Below are positions 37,138 to 45,787 of a DNA stretch of 64,000 bases, in pieces. Source of the DNA: JAWKJY01 sp041393535 (lineage in GTDB: Bacteria; Actinomycetota; Thermoleophilia; Gaiellales; Gaiellaceae); NCBI GenBank assembly GCA_041393535.1, contig JAWKJY010000003.1, positions 496,001-560,000 of the forward strand. Direction: 5' to 3'. Each line of letters starts with the position of its first letter. The stretch's first letter is position 1. A program made the translations under genes and the position numbers. A model generated the notes under the pieces. That model had not been told where the DNA came from. It searched no databases and worked only from the letters and a program-made list of their open reading frames with translations.

Positions 37138-38541
37138 CTAGGCGGCGACGTGCTCCCGCGCGGTCGCGTTCGCGAGCGGGGCGAACGCGGCGGTCACGTC
37201 GGTGACCGACTCGATCGCCATGCACGCCTGCTCGATCGCGTCCGCGTCCGCGGCCGCGAGGCCGAGCAGCGCGTTGCCGCGGTACTTCGCCTTCACCTCG
37301 TCGGCCGTCAGCGGGTTCTCGGGGCCGCCCTTCTGGTACGCGAGGTCGGCCTCGAGCACGGTGCCGTCCGCGAGCGTGATCCGGGCGCCGCCCGGGAAGG
37401 CCTGCGGGTACGTCTCGTAGTCCTTGGCCTCGTAGCGCACCTTCTGCGCGACGTCGAGCACGCGCTGCTCGCCGATCGCGTCCTCCAGGTAGTCGACGAC
37501 GCCGACGTGCCCGCGGACGAGCAGCGACGCCGCCGAGTACTGGAGCGAGAACTTGCCCTCGTACTCCGAGCGCGGCGTCTTCTTCGCCTCCTCCGGCTCG
37601 AGCACGAGCGGCACCCCCGCCGGGTGCACCGTGACGAGGATCTCGTCGATCTCGTCGGCCGAGAACGTCCGGCCGGCGACGGCCTCGCGGGCCGCGCCGA
37701 GCGCGCCGTGCATGTAGTGGCAGGCCGGGTACGGCTTGTACGCGATCCGCGGCGTCTCCCAGCGGGAGCCGAGGTCGTCGCACTGGGCGGCGATGTCGAT
37801 CGAGCCGGGCTCGGCGCCGACGAACGCGTGGTAGAGGCCGAACTTGCCCTCGAGGACGGAGCCCGGGCCGACCGCGCCGTGCGCCGCGAGGCGCGTGGCG
37901 AGGACGGCGCCGTGCCGCCCAGGCCGGGTGCATCGGCTTCGTCGGGTGCCCTCGGCGAGGTACGCGAAGATCCCCGACGCGAACGAGCCGGCGATGCCGA
38001 GCGCCCGCGTCGTCGTCTCCGCGTCCAGGCCCTGGAGCCGCGCGCACGCGGCGACGGCGCCGAAGATGCCGCAGATCGCGGTCGGGTGGAAGCCCCGCGC
38101 GTGGAACTGGCTCGGGGCGGCCATGCCGACGCGCGTGACGACCTCGTTGCCGACGACGATCGCGGTCAGGAGCTCCGTGCCGCTCGCGCCGACCGCCTCC
38201 GCGACCGCGATCGAGGCCGGGCAGACGACCGTCGACACGTGGCTGATGGAGTCGGAGTGCGTGTCGTCGAAGTCGAGGCCGTGGCAGGTCATCGCGTTCG
38301 CGAACGCCGCGTTCGCGGCGGACATGCCGGCGTCGTGCCCGATCACGGTCGACGGGCCCTCGCCGCCGAGCTCGAGCATGACCGCCTTGCCCTCGCCGGC
38401 CACGCCGACGGCGACCGCGGCGATGCCGCAGCCGAGCGTGTCGAGCAGGTGGAGCTTCGCGGCCTGGCGGACGTCCTCGGGGATGTCCTCGTAGCGCAGG
38501 CCGAGCGCGAACTCCGCGAACTTGCGGGCTGCTGGTGCCAT
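37138..38541 (-). CDS. MmgE/PrpD family protein
   Basis: ATG 38541 with GGGAGAGG upstream; 467 aa. N-terminal all-helical domain with LDTLGCGIAA, CHGLDFDDTH (conserved DFDDT), HVSTVVCPAS and FHPTAICGIFGA; then the lid domain with YKPYPACHYMHGAL. Family members include 2-methylcitrate dehydratase and cis-aconitate decarboxylase, acting on branched tricarboxylates. The stretch near 37915-37950 reads TRRSRCTRPGRHGAV, while the neighbouring frame gives PTKPMHPAWAAR, so two compensating indels are likely. MaoC precedes it by 29 bases in the same direction, which suggests hydratase chemistry on a shared intermediate. Confidence 0.85.
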   Translation of the reverse strand: MAPAARKFAEFALGLRYEDIPEDVRQAAKLHLLDTLGCGIAAVAVGVAGEGKAVMLELGGEGPSTVIGHDAGMSAANAAFANAMTCHGLDFDDTHSDSISHVSTVVCPASIAVAEAVGASGTELLTAIVVGNEVVTRVGMAAPSQFHARGFHPTAICGIFGAVAACARLQGLDAETTTRALGIAGSFASGIFAYLAEGTRRSRCTRPGRHGAVLATRLAAHGAVGPGSVLEGKFGLYHAFVGAEPGSIDIAAQCDDLGSRWETPRIAYKPYPACHYMHGALGAAREAVAGRTFSADEIDEILVTVHPAGVPLVLEPEEAKKTPRSEYEGKFSLQYSAASLLVRGHVGVVDYLEDAIGEQRVLDVAQKVRYEAKDYETYPQAFPGGARITLADGTVLEADLAYQKGGPENPLTADEVKAKYRGNALLGLAAADADAIEQACMAIESVTDVTAAFAPLANATAREHVAA

Positions 38542-38570
38542 TCGCTCTCCTCTCCCTGGGATCGGACGGC

Positions 38571-39104
38571 CTAGACCGTCCAGCCCTCGTCGGTGCCCGG
38601 GAACATGTCGGTGACCTCGGGGGCGTTGCGCTTGTAGACCATGAACGTGCGCTTGAACTCGATCACGACCTCGCGGCGCTGGTTGATCCCGCGGGTGCGC
38701 ATCGACACGATCCCGACGTTCGGGTTCGAGCTGGACTCGCGCAGGTCGATGATCTCCGACTCGGACCAGAGCGTGTCGCCGACGAAGACCGGCTTCGGCA
38801 GCTTGATGTCCGTCCAGGCGAGGTTCGCGGTCGCGTTCTCGGACGTGTCCGGCACGGTCATGCCCGTGACGAGGGCGACGGTGAAGGCGCTGTTGACGAG
38901 CGCCTGCTTGAACCGCGTGCCCTCCGCGTACGGGTTGTTGAAGTGCATCTGGTTCGTGTTCATGGTCAGGCAGGTGAACCAGATGTTGTCCGTCTCGGTG
39001 ATGGTGCGGCCGAGCCGGCTCTGGAACACGTCGCCGACCGTGAAGTCCTCGTAGAAGCGGCCCCGCCAGACCTTGGGGGCGGGCTCGGCGGCGTGCTGGG
39101 TCAT
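38571..39104 (-). CDS. MaoC-family hydratase
   Basis: ATG 39104, with AAGGAGCG upstream; 177 aa, a single hot-dog domain. TITETDNIWFTCLTMNTNQMHFNNPYAEGT carries the hydratase-like Asp/Asn...His arrangement, and LVNSAFTVALVTGM and LPKPVFVGDTLWSESEI are typical of MaoC/mesaconyl-CoA-hydratase-like proteins. It would add water to an enoyl-CoA in the cytosol. It is the first gene of the minus-strand operon, with an operator-like palindrome (copy C) 64 bases upstream between a TTGACA -35 and a weak -10. Confidence 0.85.
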   Translation of the reverse strand: MTQHAAEPAPKVWRGRFYEDFTVGDVFQSRLGRTITETDNIWFTCLTMNTNQMHFNNPYAEGTRFKQALVNSAFTVALVTGMTVPDTSENATANLAWTDIKLPKPVFVGDTLWSESEIIDLRESSSNPNVGIVSMRTRGINQRREVVIEFKRTFMVYKRNAPEVTDMFPGTDEGWTV

Positions 39105-39167
39105 CGGCGCTCCTTCGTCGTTGCTTGCGCGTGCGCCCGCGCGCGGGCGGGCGGCCGTTCCGTATCT

Positions 39168-39182
39168 ATGTCAGACATTCGG
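39168..39182. promoter_or_regulatory. Putative GntR operator, copy C
   Basis: ATGTCAGACATTCGG; the first 11 bases form a perfect palindrome (ATGTC-A-GACAT). On the minus strand it lies between TTGACA (39192-39187) and ATAGAT (39169-39164), spaced 17 bp, so binding would block the MaoC promoter. Confidence 0.6.
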
Positions 39183-39265
39183 ACGCTGTCAACAGGGTAG
39201 AGCGGCGGCGGGCGAGCGGCGGCCTCGACCGTCGCACGGGCCGTCGGGCGGCGGCCCGTTCCCGC

Positions 39266-39294
39266 TTGACAGGCAGCCGGAAGTCAGACATAAA
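39266..39294 (+). promoter_or_regulatory. Promoter of the quinone-oxidoreductase/HyuAB/GntR operon
   Basis: TTGACA at 39266-39271 and CATAAA at 39289-39294 with 17-bp spacing. The copy D operator covers the bases between them and part of the -10. Confidence 0.6.
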
Positions 39295-39295
39295 G
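39281..39295. promoter_or_regulatory. Putative GntR operator, copy D
   Basis: AAGTCAGACATAAAG overlaps the -10 of the promoter for the operon that ends with the GntR gene, which predicts autoregulation. It lies 113 bases from copy C in the same divergent promoter region, so joint occupancy is possible. Confidence 0.6.
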
Positions 39296-39334
39296 CAACC
39301 TCCGGGAGAACGGTCAGCGAGGCGGGAGGACGAC

Positions 39335-40363
39335 GTGAAGGCAGCACGGTTCCACGAGCACGGGAGCGCGGACGTGATCCGCGTGGAGGACGTGCCAGAC
39401 CCCGTCGCCGGGCCCGGCCAGGTCGTCGTCCGCGTCCGCGCGGCGGCGCTGAACCACCTCGACGTCGACATCCGCGACGGCATCTCGCGCTTCCCGATCA
39501 CGCTGCCGTACATCATGGGCATCGAGTTCGCGGGCGAGGTCGAGTCCGTCGGGGACGGCGTCGCCGGCTGGCAGCCGGGCGACCGCGTCGCCCCGTACAT
39601 CATGGACACCTGCGGGCAGTGCCGGTACTGCAAGACGGGCCGCGAGTCGCTCTGCCTCCAGCCCGGCTTCGTCAGCTTCTCGACCGGCGGCGCCTTCGCC
39701 GAGAAGGTCGCGGTGAGCGCGAAGACGCTCGTGCGCGTCCCCGAGTCGGTCTCCTGGGAGGCCGCGGCGGCGCTCCAGGTCGCGTTCGGCACGTCCTGGC
39801 ACATGCTCTTCACGCGGGCGAAGCTGAAGGCCGGCGAGACCGTGATGGTCAACGCCGTCGGCTCCGGCATCGGCTCCGCCGCCGTCCAGCTCGCGCACAT
39901 CGCGGGCGCCTTCGTGATCGGCAACGCCTCGAGCCAGGAGAAGCTCGACCGCGCGAAGCAGTTCGGCCTCGACGTCGGCATCAACCGGCTGACCGAGGAC
40001 ATCGCGGCCCGGGTGATGGAGATCACCGACGGCGTCGGCGTCGACGTCGTCTACGAGCACGTGGGCGGCGAGATGTTCCAGGCGAGCCTCGACTCCCTGA
40101 CGAAGGACGGCCGCCTCGTCACCTGCGGCGGCCACGCCGGTGAGGTCGTGCCGTTCGACATCATCCCGTTCTTCCGGACGCAGAAGCAGGTGATCGGCTC
40201 GTTCGTGTACCACCAGGACGAGGTCCAGAAGTGCTTCGACCTCGCCGGGCGCGGGCTGATCGAGCCGCTCGTCCACTCGACGTTCCCCCTCGCGGAGATC
40301 GCCGACGCGATGCGCCTGATGGAGGCGCGCGAGCAGTTCGGCAAGATCGTCGTCGTTCCGTAA
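39335..40363 (+). CDS. Zinc-type alcohol dehydrogenase/quinone oxidoreductase (MDR superfamily)
   Basis: GTG 39335 with GGCGGGAGGA upstream; 342 aa. N-terminal GroES-like domain with AAALNHLDVDIRDG and GIEFAGEV; structural zinc-like cysteines in CGQCRYCKTGRESLC; cofactor domain NAVGSGIGSAAVQLAHIAGA. The Asn in ALNH replaces the catalytic Cys of classical alcohol dehydrogenases, as in quinone oxidoreductases and enoyl reductases. It likely uses NADPH to reduce an enone or oxidise an alcohol intermediate. First gene of an operon with HyuA, HyuB and a GntR regulator, and divergent from MaoC. Confidence 0.87.
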   Translation: MKAARFHEHGSADVIRVEDVPDPVAGPGQVVVRVRAAALNHLDVDIRDGISRFPITLPYIMGIEFAGEVESVGDGVAGWQPGDRVAPYIMDTCGQCRYCKTGRESLCLQPGFVSFSTGGAFAEKVAVSAKTLVRVPESVSWEAAAALQVAFGTSWHMLFTRAKLKAGETVMVNAVGSGIGSAAVQLAHIAGAFVIGNASSQEKLDRAKQFGLDVGINRLTEDIAARVMEITDGVGVDVVYEHVGGEMFQASLDSLTKDGRLVTCGGHAGEVVPFDIIPFFRTQKQVIGSFVYHQDEVQKCFDLAGRGLIEPLVHSTFPLAEIADAMRLMEAREQFGKIVVVP

Positions 40364-40396
40364 CCCCTCGGCCTCGAGACAGGAGAACCCAGCTCG

Positions 40397-42487
40397 ATGA
40401 AGCGTGTTGGCGTCGACGTCGGTGGCACGTTCACCGACCTCATCTACCTCGACGACGAGACGGGGACGATCCTCGTCCACAAGCTGCCGACCACCCCGGC
40501 CGACCCGTCCGAGGGCACGATCGACGGCGTGCAGGCGATCTCGGCGAGCGCCGGGATCGAGCCGCGCGAGCTCGACCAGGTCTTCCACGGCACCACGATC
40601 GCGACGAACATCGTGATCGAGCACAACGGCGCCAAGGTCGGGATGATCACGACCGAGGGCTACCGGGACATCCTCCACATCGCCCGGCACAAGAAGCCGC
40701 TGAACTTCTCGAACTACCAGGACCTGCCCTGGCAGCGGTACCCGATCGTCCGGCGGCGCTATCGCCTGACGGTGCCGGAGCGCATCCTGAAGGACGGCTC
40801 CGTGCTCGTCCCGCTCGACGAGGACAAGGCGCGCGAGCAGGTGCGGAAGCTCAAGGAGGCCGGCGTCGAGGCCGTCGCCGTCTGCTTCCTCTTCTCGTTC
40901 CTGAACCCGGCGCACGAGGCCCGCGTGGCCGAGATCCTGCGCGAGGAGTTCCCGGAGGCCTTCCTCTCGGTCTCGTCCGAGGTGCTGCCGCAGTACCGCG
41001 AGTACGAGCGCTTCTCGACGGTCTGCCTGAACGCCTTCGTCGGCCCGAAGGTGGCGCGCTACGTCCGCCGGCTCGAGGACGAGCTGCGCAGCCTCGGCGT
41101 CGCCCACGGCGTCCATCTGATGACGTCCGCGAGCGGCGTCGCGACCGCCGAGGGCGCGATCGCCCGGCCGGTCAACCTGCTCATGTCGGGCCCGGTCGCC
41201 GGCGTCGTCGGCGGCATCTGGGCCGGGCGCCAGGCCGGGTACGACAACGTGATCACGCTCGACGTCGGCGGCACGTCCGCGGACATCGGCCTCGCGCAGC
41301 ACGGCCGCCTGCGGATGAAGCACCTGCTCGACACGAAGGTCGGCCCGTACCAGGCGATGATCCCGATGGTCGACGTCGACACGATCGGCGCGGGCGGCGG
41401 CTCGATCGCCTACGTGGACGCGGGCGGCATCTTCCGCGTCGGCCCCCGCTCGGCGGGCGCGATGCCGGGGCCGGCCTGCTACGACCGCGGTGGCACCGAG
41501 GCCACGGCCACGGACGCGATGATGAACCTCGGCTGGCTCTCCACCGAGGGCCTCGTCGGCGGCGGCCTGTCGCTCGTCCCCGAGCTCGCCCGCAAGGCGT
41601 ACGAGGACGGCCCGGCCAAGGCGCTCGGCATGTCGGTCGAGGAGGCGTCCTACGGCGCCGTCCAGATCCTGACGCACTCGATGGTGCAGTCGATCGAGGA
41701 GAACTCGGTCCGCAAGGGCTTCGACCCGCGCGACTTCGCCCTCGTCGCCGAGGGCGGCGCCGGGCCGCTGTTCGCGGCGCAGATCGCGCTCGAGGTCGGC
41801 ACCCCCGTCGTGCTCGTGCCGCCCTACCCGGGCATCGCGGCCGCGACCGGCCTGCTCGCGACCGACATGGTCTACGAGTACGTGACGACGACCTACCAGC
41901 GGCTCTCCCGGCTCGACGGGCCGGCGCTCCAGAAGACGTTCGAGGAGCTCGAGGAGCAGGCGCGCACGCAGCTCGAGGCGGACGGCGTCCCGGCCGACCG
42001 CGTCCTGATCCAGCGGATCTGCGACTGCCGCTACCTCGGCCAGGGCTACGAGCTCCGGGTCGACGCCCAGTCGGGCATGGTCGACCACGCGTGGGCGGAC
42101 AAGCTCCGCTCCGACTTCCACGACGCCCACGAGCGCGAGTACACGCGGCGCTTCGAGGAGTCGGACATCGAGATCCCGAACGTCCGCGTCCGCGGCATCG
42201 GCCTGATGCCCGAGCTGAAGAGCCCGGAGGTCGAGCACGGCGGCGAGACGCCGGACGCGGCCGCGCTGCGCCACGAGGGCCAGTGCTGGTTCCGCGTCGA
42301 CGGCGAGCTGCGGCAGGTCGCGACGAAGTACTACGACCGCGCGCAGCTCAAGGCCGGCAACCGGATCGCCGGCCCCGCCATCGTCAACCAGTACGACACG
42401 ACGACGGTGATCCCGCCGGGCGTCGGCGCGCACATCGACCGCTACGGGAACATCATCATCGAGACCGGCCTGGCGTCCCACGCCTAG
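40397..42487 (+). CDS. hyuA: Hydantoinase/oxoprolinase subunit A (HyuA-like), third copy
   Basis: ATG 40397 with ACAGGAGAA upstream; 696 aa, intact. VDVGGTFTDL at the N-terminus, HGTTIATN, the second nucleotide motif LDVGGTSADIG near residue 291, GAGGGSIAYVD and GPRSAGAMPGPACYDRGG. It shares the architecture of the copy at 4067 but differs in detail throughout, so they are paralogues rather than a recent duplication. It forms a complex with the HyuB 21 bases downstream. Because it lies in the GntR operon with operator D, this is the copy most clearly under that regulator. Confidence 0.9.
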   Translation: MKRVGVDVGGTFTDLIYLDDETGTILVHKLPTTPADPSEGTIDGVQAISASAGIEPRELDQVFHGTTIATNIVIEHNGAKVGMITTEGYRDILHIARHKKPLNFSNYQDLPWQRYPIVRRRYRLTVPERILKDGSVLVPLDEDKAREQVRKLKEAGVEAVAVCFLFSFLNPAHEARVAEILREEFPEAFLSVSSEVLPQYREYERFSTVCLNAFVGPKVARYVRRLEDELRSLGVAHGVHLMTSASGVATAEGAIARPVNLLMSGPVAGVVGGIWAGRQAGYDNVITLDVGGTSADIGLAQHGRLRMKHLLDTKVGPYQAMIPMVDVDTIGAGGGSIAYVDAGGIFRVGPRSAGAMPGPACYDRGGTEATATDAMMNLGWLSTEGLVGGGLSLVPELARKAYEDGPAKALGMSVEEASYGAVQILTHSMVQSIEENSVRKGFDPRDFALVAEGGAGPLFAAQIALEVGTPVVLVPPYPGIAAATGLLATDMVYEYVTTTYQRLSRLDGPALQKTFEELEEQARTQLEADGVPADRVLIQRICDCRYLGQGYELRVDAQSGMVDHAWADKLRSDFHDAHEREYTRRFEESDIEIPNVRVRGIGLMPELKSPEVEHGGETPDAAALRHEGQCWFRVDGELRQVATKYYDRAQLKAGNRIAGPAIVNQYDTTTVIPPGVGAHIDRYGNIIIETGLASHA

Positions 42488-42508
42488 CCGACACGAGGAG
42501 CGTCCAGC

Positions 42509-44434
42509 ATGTCGATTCTCGAGTACGAGGTCGGCCGGAAGCCCGGTGCGCCCGAGCGCGCCCGGGTCGACGTCGACCCGATCACCATGCGCGTCCTCGG
42601 CGGCGCGTTCAACGCGGTGGCCCAGGAGATGGCCGGCGTGCTCTTCCGCATGTCCTACTCCTCGATCATCCGCGAGTCCGAGGACCTGGGGGCGGGCATC
42701 TTCGACGCCGAGGGCCGCGAGCTCTGCGAGTCGGAGTCGACGCCGATGCACATCGGCTCGCTCCCCTGGTACATCCGCGGCTTCCTCCACCGCCTGCGCG
42801 GGCAGGTGAAGGACGGCGACGTGATCATCCACAACCACCCGTACCTGGGTGCGTCCCACACGCCCGACATCGCGGTGGCCGTGCCGATCTTCTGGGAGGG
42901 CGAGCACCTCGGCTTCGCGGCCGTGACCGCGCACGTCCTCGACGTCGGCGGCTCGTTCCCGGGCATCAACGCCGACGCGTTCGACATGTACGCGGAGTCG
43001 AAGATCTACAACGGCCTGCGCTGGTACGAGGAGGGGGTCCTGAACGAGGACCTCGACCGGATGATCTTCGACAACGTCCGGACGGAGACCATGAACCGCG
43101 GCGACATGGACGCCATGCTCGCCGCGTGCCAGCTCGGCCGCGACCGCTTCCTCAAGCTGGTCGAGCGCTACGGCCCCGACGTCGTCATGTCGTCGGCCTA
43201 CGGCTGGATGGACTACTCCGAGCGGATGCTCCGCCAGGAGATCGAGCGGATCCCGGACGGGGTCTACGAGGCCCCGACGGGCTGGCTCGACGACGACGCG
43301 CGCAACCGCGGCGTCCGGCTGCGGGTCGAGACGAAGGTGATCGTCGAGGGCGACCGGATCACGATCGACCTGACCGGGTCGAACGCCGAGGTGCCCACCG
43401 GCTACAACGTGCCGTTCGAGGGCTCGCTCCTCGTCGGCGCCTACTACGCGGTCCGCACCGTCCTGCTCGACGAGGTGACGTTCCCGGAGCACGTGCCGCA
43501 GAACGACGGCATCTTCCGCTGCGTCGAGGTCGTGGCGCCGAAGGGGACGATCTTCAACCCGACCTTCCCGCGCGCGTGCTTCTCGCGCTTCTGCCAGGTG
43601 CAGCGGGTCGTCGACAACGTCATCCTCGCGCTGTCGAACGCGCTGCCCGAGCAGACGACGGCGGGCAACTCGGCGGGCATCCACTTCTGCTCGTACTCGG
43701 GCTTCAACGCCGACACGAGCGAGTACTGGATCTACCTCGAGGTGAACGAGGGCTCCTACGGCGGCCGGCACGGCAAGGACGCCATGGACTCCGTCGACAA
43801 CCTGATGGCGAACACGCGCAACAACCCGATCGAGGAGCTCGACATGCGCTTCCCGGTCCGGTGCGACCAGTACGAGCTGCGGCCCGAGCCGGCGGCGCCC
43901 GGCAAGTGGCGCGGCGGCGTCGGGATCATCCGGCGCAACCGGTTCACGGTCGACGGCGTGTACTCCTGCGAGGGCGATCGCCAGACCGACGCGCCGCACG
44001 GCATCTTCGGCGGCTGGCACGGGCTCGTCGCCTCGTGCCGCAAGAACCCGGACACGGCGGCGGAGCAGCACCTCGACGCGAAGGTGACGGGCATCCCGTT
44101 CGCCGCCGGCGAGTTCGTCGAGTTCCGCGAGCCGAACGCCGCCGGCTACGGCGACCCGCTGGAGCGGGCGCCCGAGGCCGTCCGGGAGGACGTGCTCGAC
44201 GGCTACACGACGATCGACCTGGCGCGGGACGCGTACGGCGTCGTCTTCACGACCGACGCGCCGATCACGCTCGACCGGCTCGACATCGACCAGGAGGCGA
44301 CCGCGAGGCTCCGCGAGGAGCTCCGCACGAGCCCGCGCTTCAGCTCGCTGACGGACTACTACGCCGAGCGGGGCCTGCCGCCGAGTGGCGCGCCGGTCTC
44401 GCTGGCCGGCAACGCGGAGTTCGGCATCGGGTGA
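42509..44434 (+). CDS. hyuB: Hydantoinase/oxoprolinase subunit B (HyuB-like), third copy
   Basis: ATG 42509, 641 aa, intact, with CACGAGGAG upstream. Conserved opening VDPITMRVLGGAFNAVAQEM, the IIHNHPYLGASHTPD metal-site region (His where other copies have Asp), VTAHVLDVGG, and TAGNSAGIHFCSYSG. The NHPY variant in place of NDPY may mark acetone-carboxylase-like or hydantoinase subgroups; this is a guess. Its stop overlaps the GntR start by four bases, so the regulator is translated together with the enzyme. Confidence 0.9.
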   Translation: MSILEYEVGRKPGAPERARVDVDPITMRVLGGAFNAVAQEMAGVLFRMSYSSIIRESEDLGAGIFDAEGRELCESESTPMHIGSLPWYIRGFLHRLRGQVKDGDVIIHNHPYLGASHTPDIAVAVPIFWEGEHLGFAAVTAHVLDVGGSFPGINADAFDMYAESKIYNGLRWYEEGVLNEDLDRMIFDNVRTETMNRGDMDAMLAACQLGRDRFLKLVERYGPDVVMSSAYGWMDYSERMLRQEIERIPDGVYEAPTGWLDDDARNRGVRLRVETKVIVEGDRITIDLTGSNAEVPTGYNVPFEGSLLVGAYYAVRTVLLDEVTFPEHVPQNDGIFRCVEVVAPKGTIFNPTFPRACFSRFCQVQRVVDNVILALSNALPEQTTAGNSAGIHFCSYSGFNADTSEYWIYLEVNEGSYGGRHGKDAMDSVDNLMANTRNNPIEELDMRFPVRCDQYELRPEPAAPGKWRGGVGIIRRNRFTVDGVYSCEGDRQTDAPHGIFGGWHGLVASCRKNPDTAAEQHLDAKVTGIPFAAGEFVEFREPNAAGYGDPLERAPEAVREDVLDGYTTIDLARDAYGVVFTTDAPITLDRLDIDQEATARLREELRTSPRFSSLTDYYAERGLPPSGAPVSLAGNAEFGIG

Positions 44435-45255
44435 GCGAGCCCCGCGAGGACGGTGCGCGTCCGGCGGCGTCGGCCCTCTCGGGCCGCGTCGCCGGGCTGC
44501 GCGCCGTCGAGCGGCCGCCCGGCGCCGTGCCGGTGCGGCGCGTCCGGAAGGCGTACGAGCAGGTCGCCGACCAGCTCCGGGAGCTGATCGTCCAGGGCGA
44601 GCTGGCCGCCGGCGAGCGGCTCCCGAACGAGGCGCTGCTCGCGCACGACTTCGGCGTCAGCCGGGCGACGATCCGCGAGGCGCTGCGCGTGCTGGCCGCT
44701 CAGAACCTGATCCGGACGGCCAAGGGCGCCGGCGGCGGCAGCTACGTCACGCTGCCGTCCGTCGACCACATCTCGGAGTTCCTCAAGGCGACGATCGGCC
44801 TGCTCTCGGACTCCCGCGACGTCACGCTCGAGGAGCTGCTCGAGGCGCGCGAGCTGCTCGAGGTTCCGGCCGCTCGCCGGGCGGCCGAGCGGCGGCGCGA
44901 GGGCGACGTCGAGCGGCTGCGGGAGGCGATCCCGGGGGAGCCGCTGAAGCTCGGGACGCGCGAGCAGTTCGTCTACAACACGGAGTTCCACTCGGCCGTG
45001 ATGGAGCTCTGCGGGAACACGCTGCTCGTGATCGCCGCGCAGCCGATCTTCACGATCCTCCAGACGAACCTCGCCCGCTCGGCGCTCGGTCGCTCGTTCC
45101 ACACGTCGATCAACCAGCAGCACCGGCGGATCGTCGAGGCGATCGACGCGGGCGACGCGAACGCCGCCGAGTCGGAGATGCGGTCGCACCTCGACTTCCT
45201 CGTGCCCTACTACGAGCACGCGTGGCGCAACGTCCGCCGGGCCGCCTCGAGCTGA
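44431..45255 (+). CDS. GntR family regulator, FadR/FCD subgroup
   Basis: GTG 44431 overlaps the hyuB stop; 274 aa. A ~35-residue leader precedes a winged HTH (KAYEQVADQLRELIVQGELAAGERLPNE, then FGVSRATIREALRVL and the wing KGAGGGSYV). The C-terminal helical FCD effector domain carries candidate metal ligands in NTEFHSAVME and the HRRIVEAIDAGDANAAESEMRSHL block. FadR-type proteins bind short GT-N3-AC palindromes. Five such motifs (TGTCAGACAT type) occur in this window, including one in this operon's promoter, so it is the prime candidate regulator. The effector is probably a pathway acid or CoA ester. Confidence 0.9.
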   Translation: MSEPREDGARPAASALSGRVAGLRAVERPPGAVPVRRVRKAYEQVADQLRELIVQGELAAGERLPNEALLAHDFGVSRATIREALRVLAAQNLIRTAKGAGGGSYVTLPSVDHISEFLKATIGLLSDSRDVTLEELLEARELLEVPAARRAAERRREGDVERLREAIPGEPLKLGTREQFVYNTEFHSAVMELCGNTLLVIAAQPIFTILQTNLARSALGRSFHTSINQQHRRIVEAIDAGDANAAESEMRSHLDFLVPYYEHAWRNVRRAASS

Positions 45256-45262
45256 GCGTGCC

Positions 45263-45787
45263 GTGGCGCGCGTCCGGCTCGGGATGGTGCACGGCCGCTT
45301 CCAGCCGTTCCACCTCGGCCACCTCGCGTACCTGCGGGGCGCGGCCGCCCGCTCCGAGCGCCTGCTCGTCGGGATCACCAACCCGGACCGGCTGCGGACG
45401 GTCGACGAGCCCGCCGACCCGGCCCGCGGCCTGCCCCAGGCGAACCCCTGGAGCTACACGGAGCGCCTCCTGATGGTCGACGCGGTGCTCGCGGACGAGG
45501 GCGTCGAGGCCGCCCACGTGATCCCGTTCCCGGTCGGCCAGCCCGGGCTGTGGCCCGACTACGTGCCCGCCGGGACGACTCACTTCCTCCGCGTCTTCGA
45601 CGCCTGGGGGGAGGAGAAGGCGGCGCGGCTGCGCGCGGCCGGCTTCGCGGTCGAGGTGCTCGACGCGGGCGCGCCGAAGGAGGTCACCGGCACCGAGGTG
45701 CGGGCGCGCCTCGCCGCCGGCGGCGACTGGGAGGCGCTCGTCCCGCCCGGGACGGCGCGCGTGCTGCGCGAGCTGGGGGAGGCCTGA
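45263..45787 (+). CDS. Nicotinamide-nucleotide adenylyltransferase-like nucleotidyltransferase
   Basis: GTG 45263, eight bases after the regulator stop; 174 aa. GMVHGRFQPFHLGHLAYL has the (H/T)xGH nucleotidyltransferase signature. NPWSYTERLLMV and a late VTGTEVRARLAAG (in place of ISSTxxR) match the archaeal-type NMN adenylyltransferases. It would join ATP and a mononucleotide to make a dinucleotide such as NAD. The next two genes overlap or abut it (ATGA, GTGA), making a three-gene unit with a phosphomutase-like and an LLM protein. The link between these activities is unclear. Confidence 0.8.
   Translation: MARVRLGMVHGRFQPFHLGHLAYLRGAAARSERLLVGITNPDRLRTVDEPADPARGLPQANPWSYTERLLMVDAVLADEGVEAAHVIPFPVGQPGLWPDYVPAGTTHFLRVFDAWGEEKAARLRAAGFAVEVLDAGAPKEVTGTEVRARLAAGGDWEALVPPGTARVLRELGEA

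Noticed and set aside
39314..44071. A 1,585-codon open frame on the minus strand opposite HyuA and HyuB
   Set aside because: It is Arg/Asp/Val/His-rich antisense shadow of strongly coding plus-strand genes, a normal effect of very high GC.
40397..44434. Acetone carboxylase alpha/beta genes
   Set aside because: No third small gamma subunit (AcxC) follows; a GntR regulator does. Hydantoinase/oxoprolinase is the safer name, though the families overlap.
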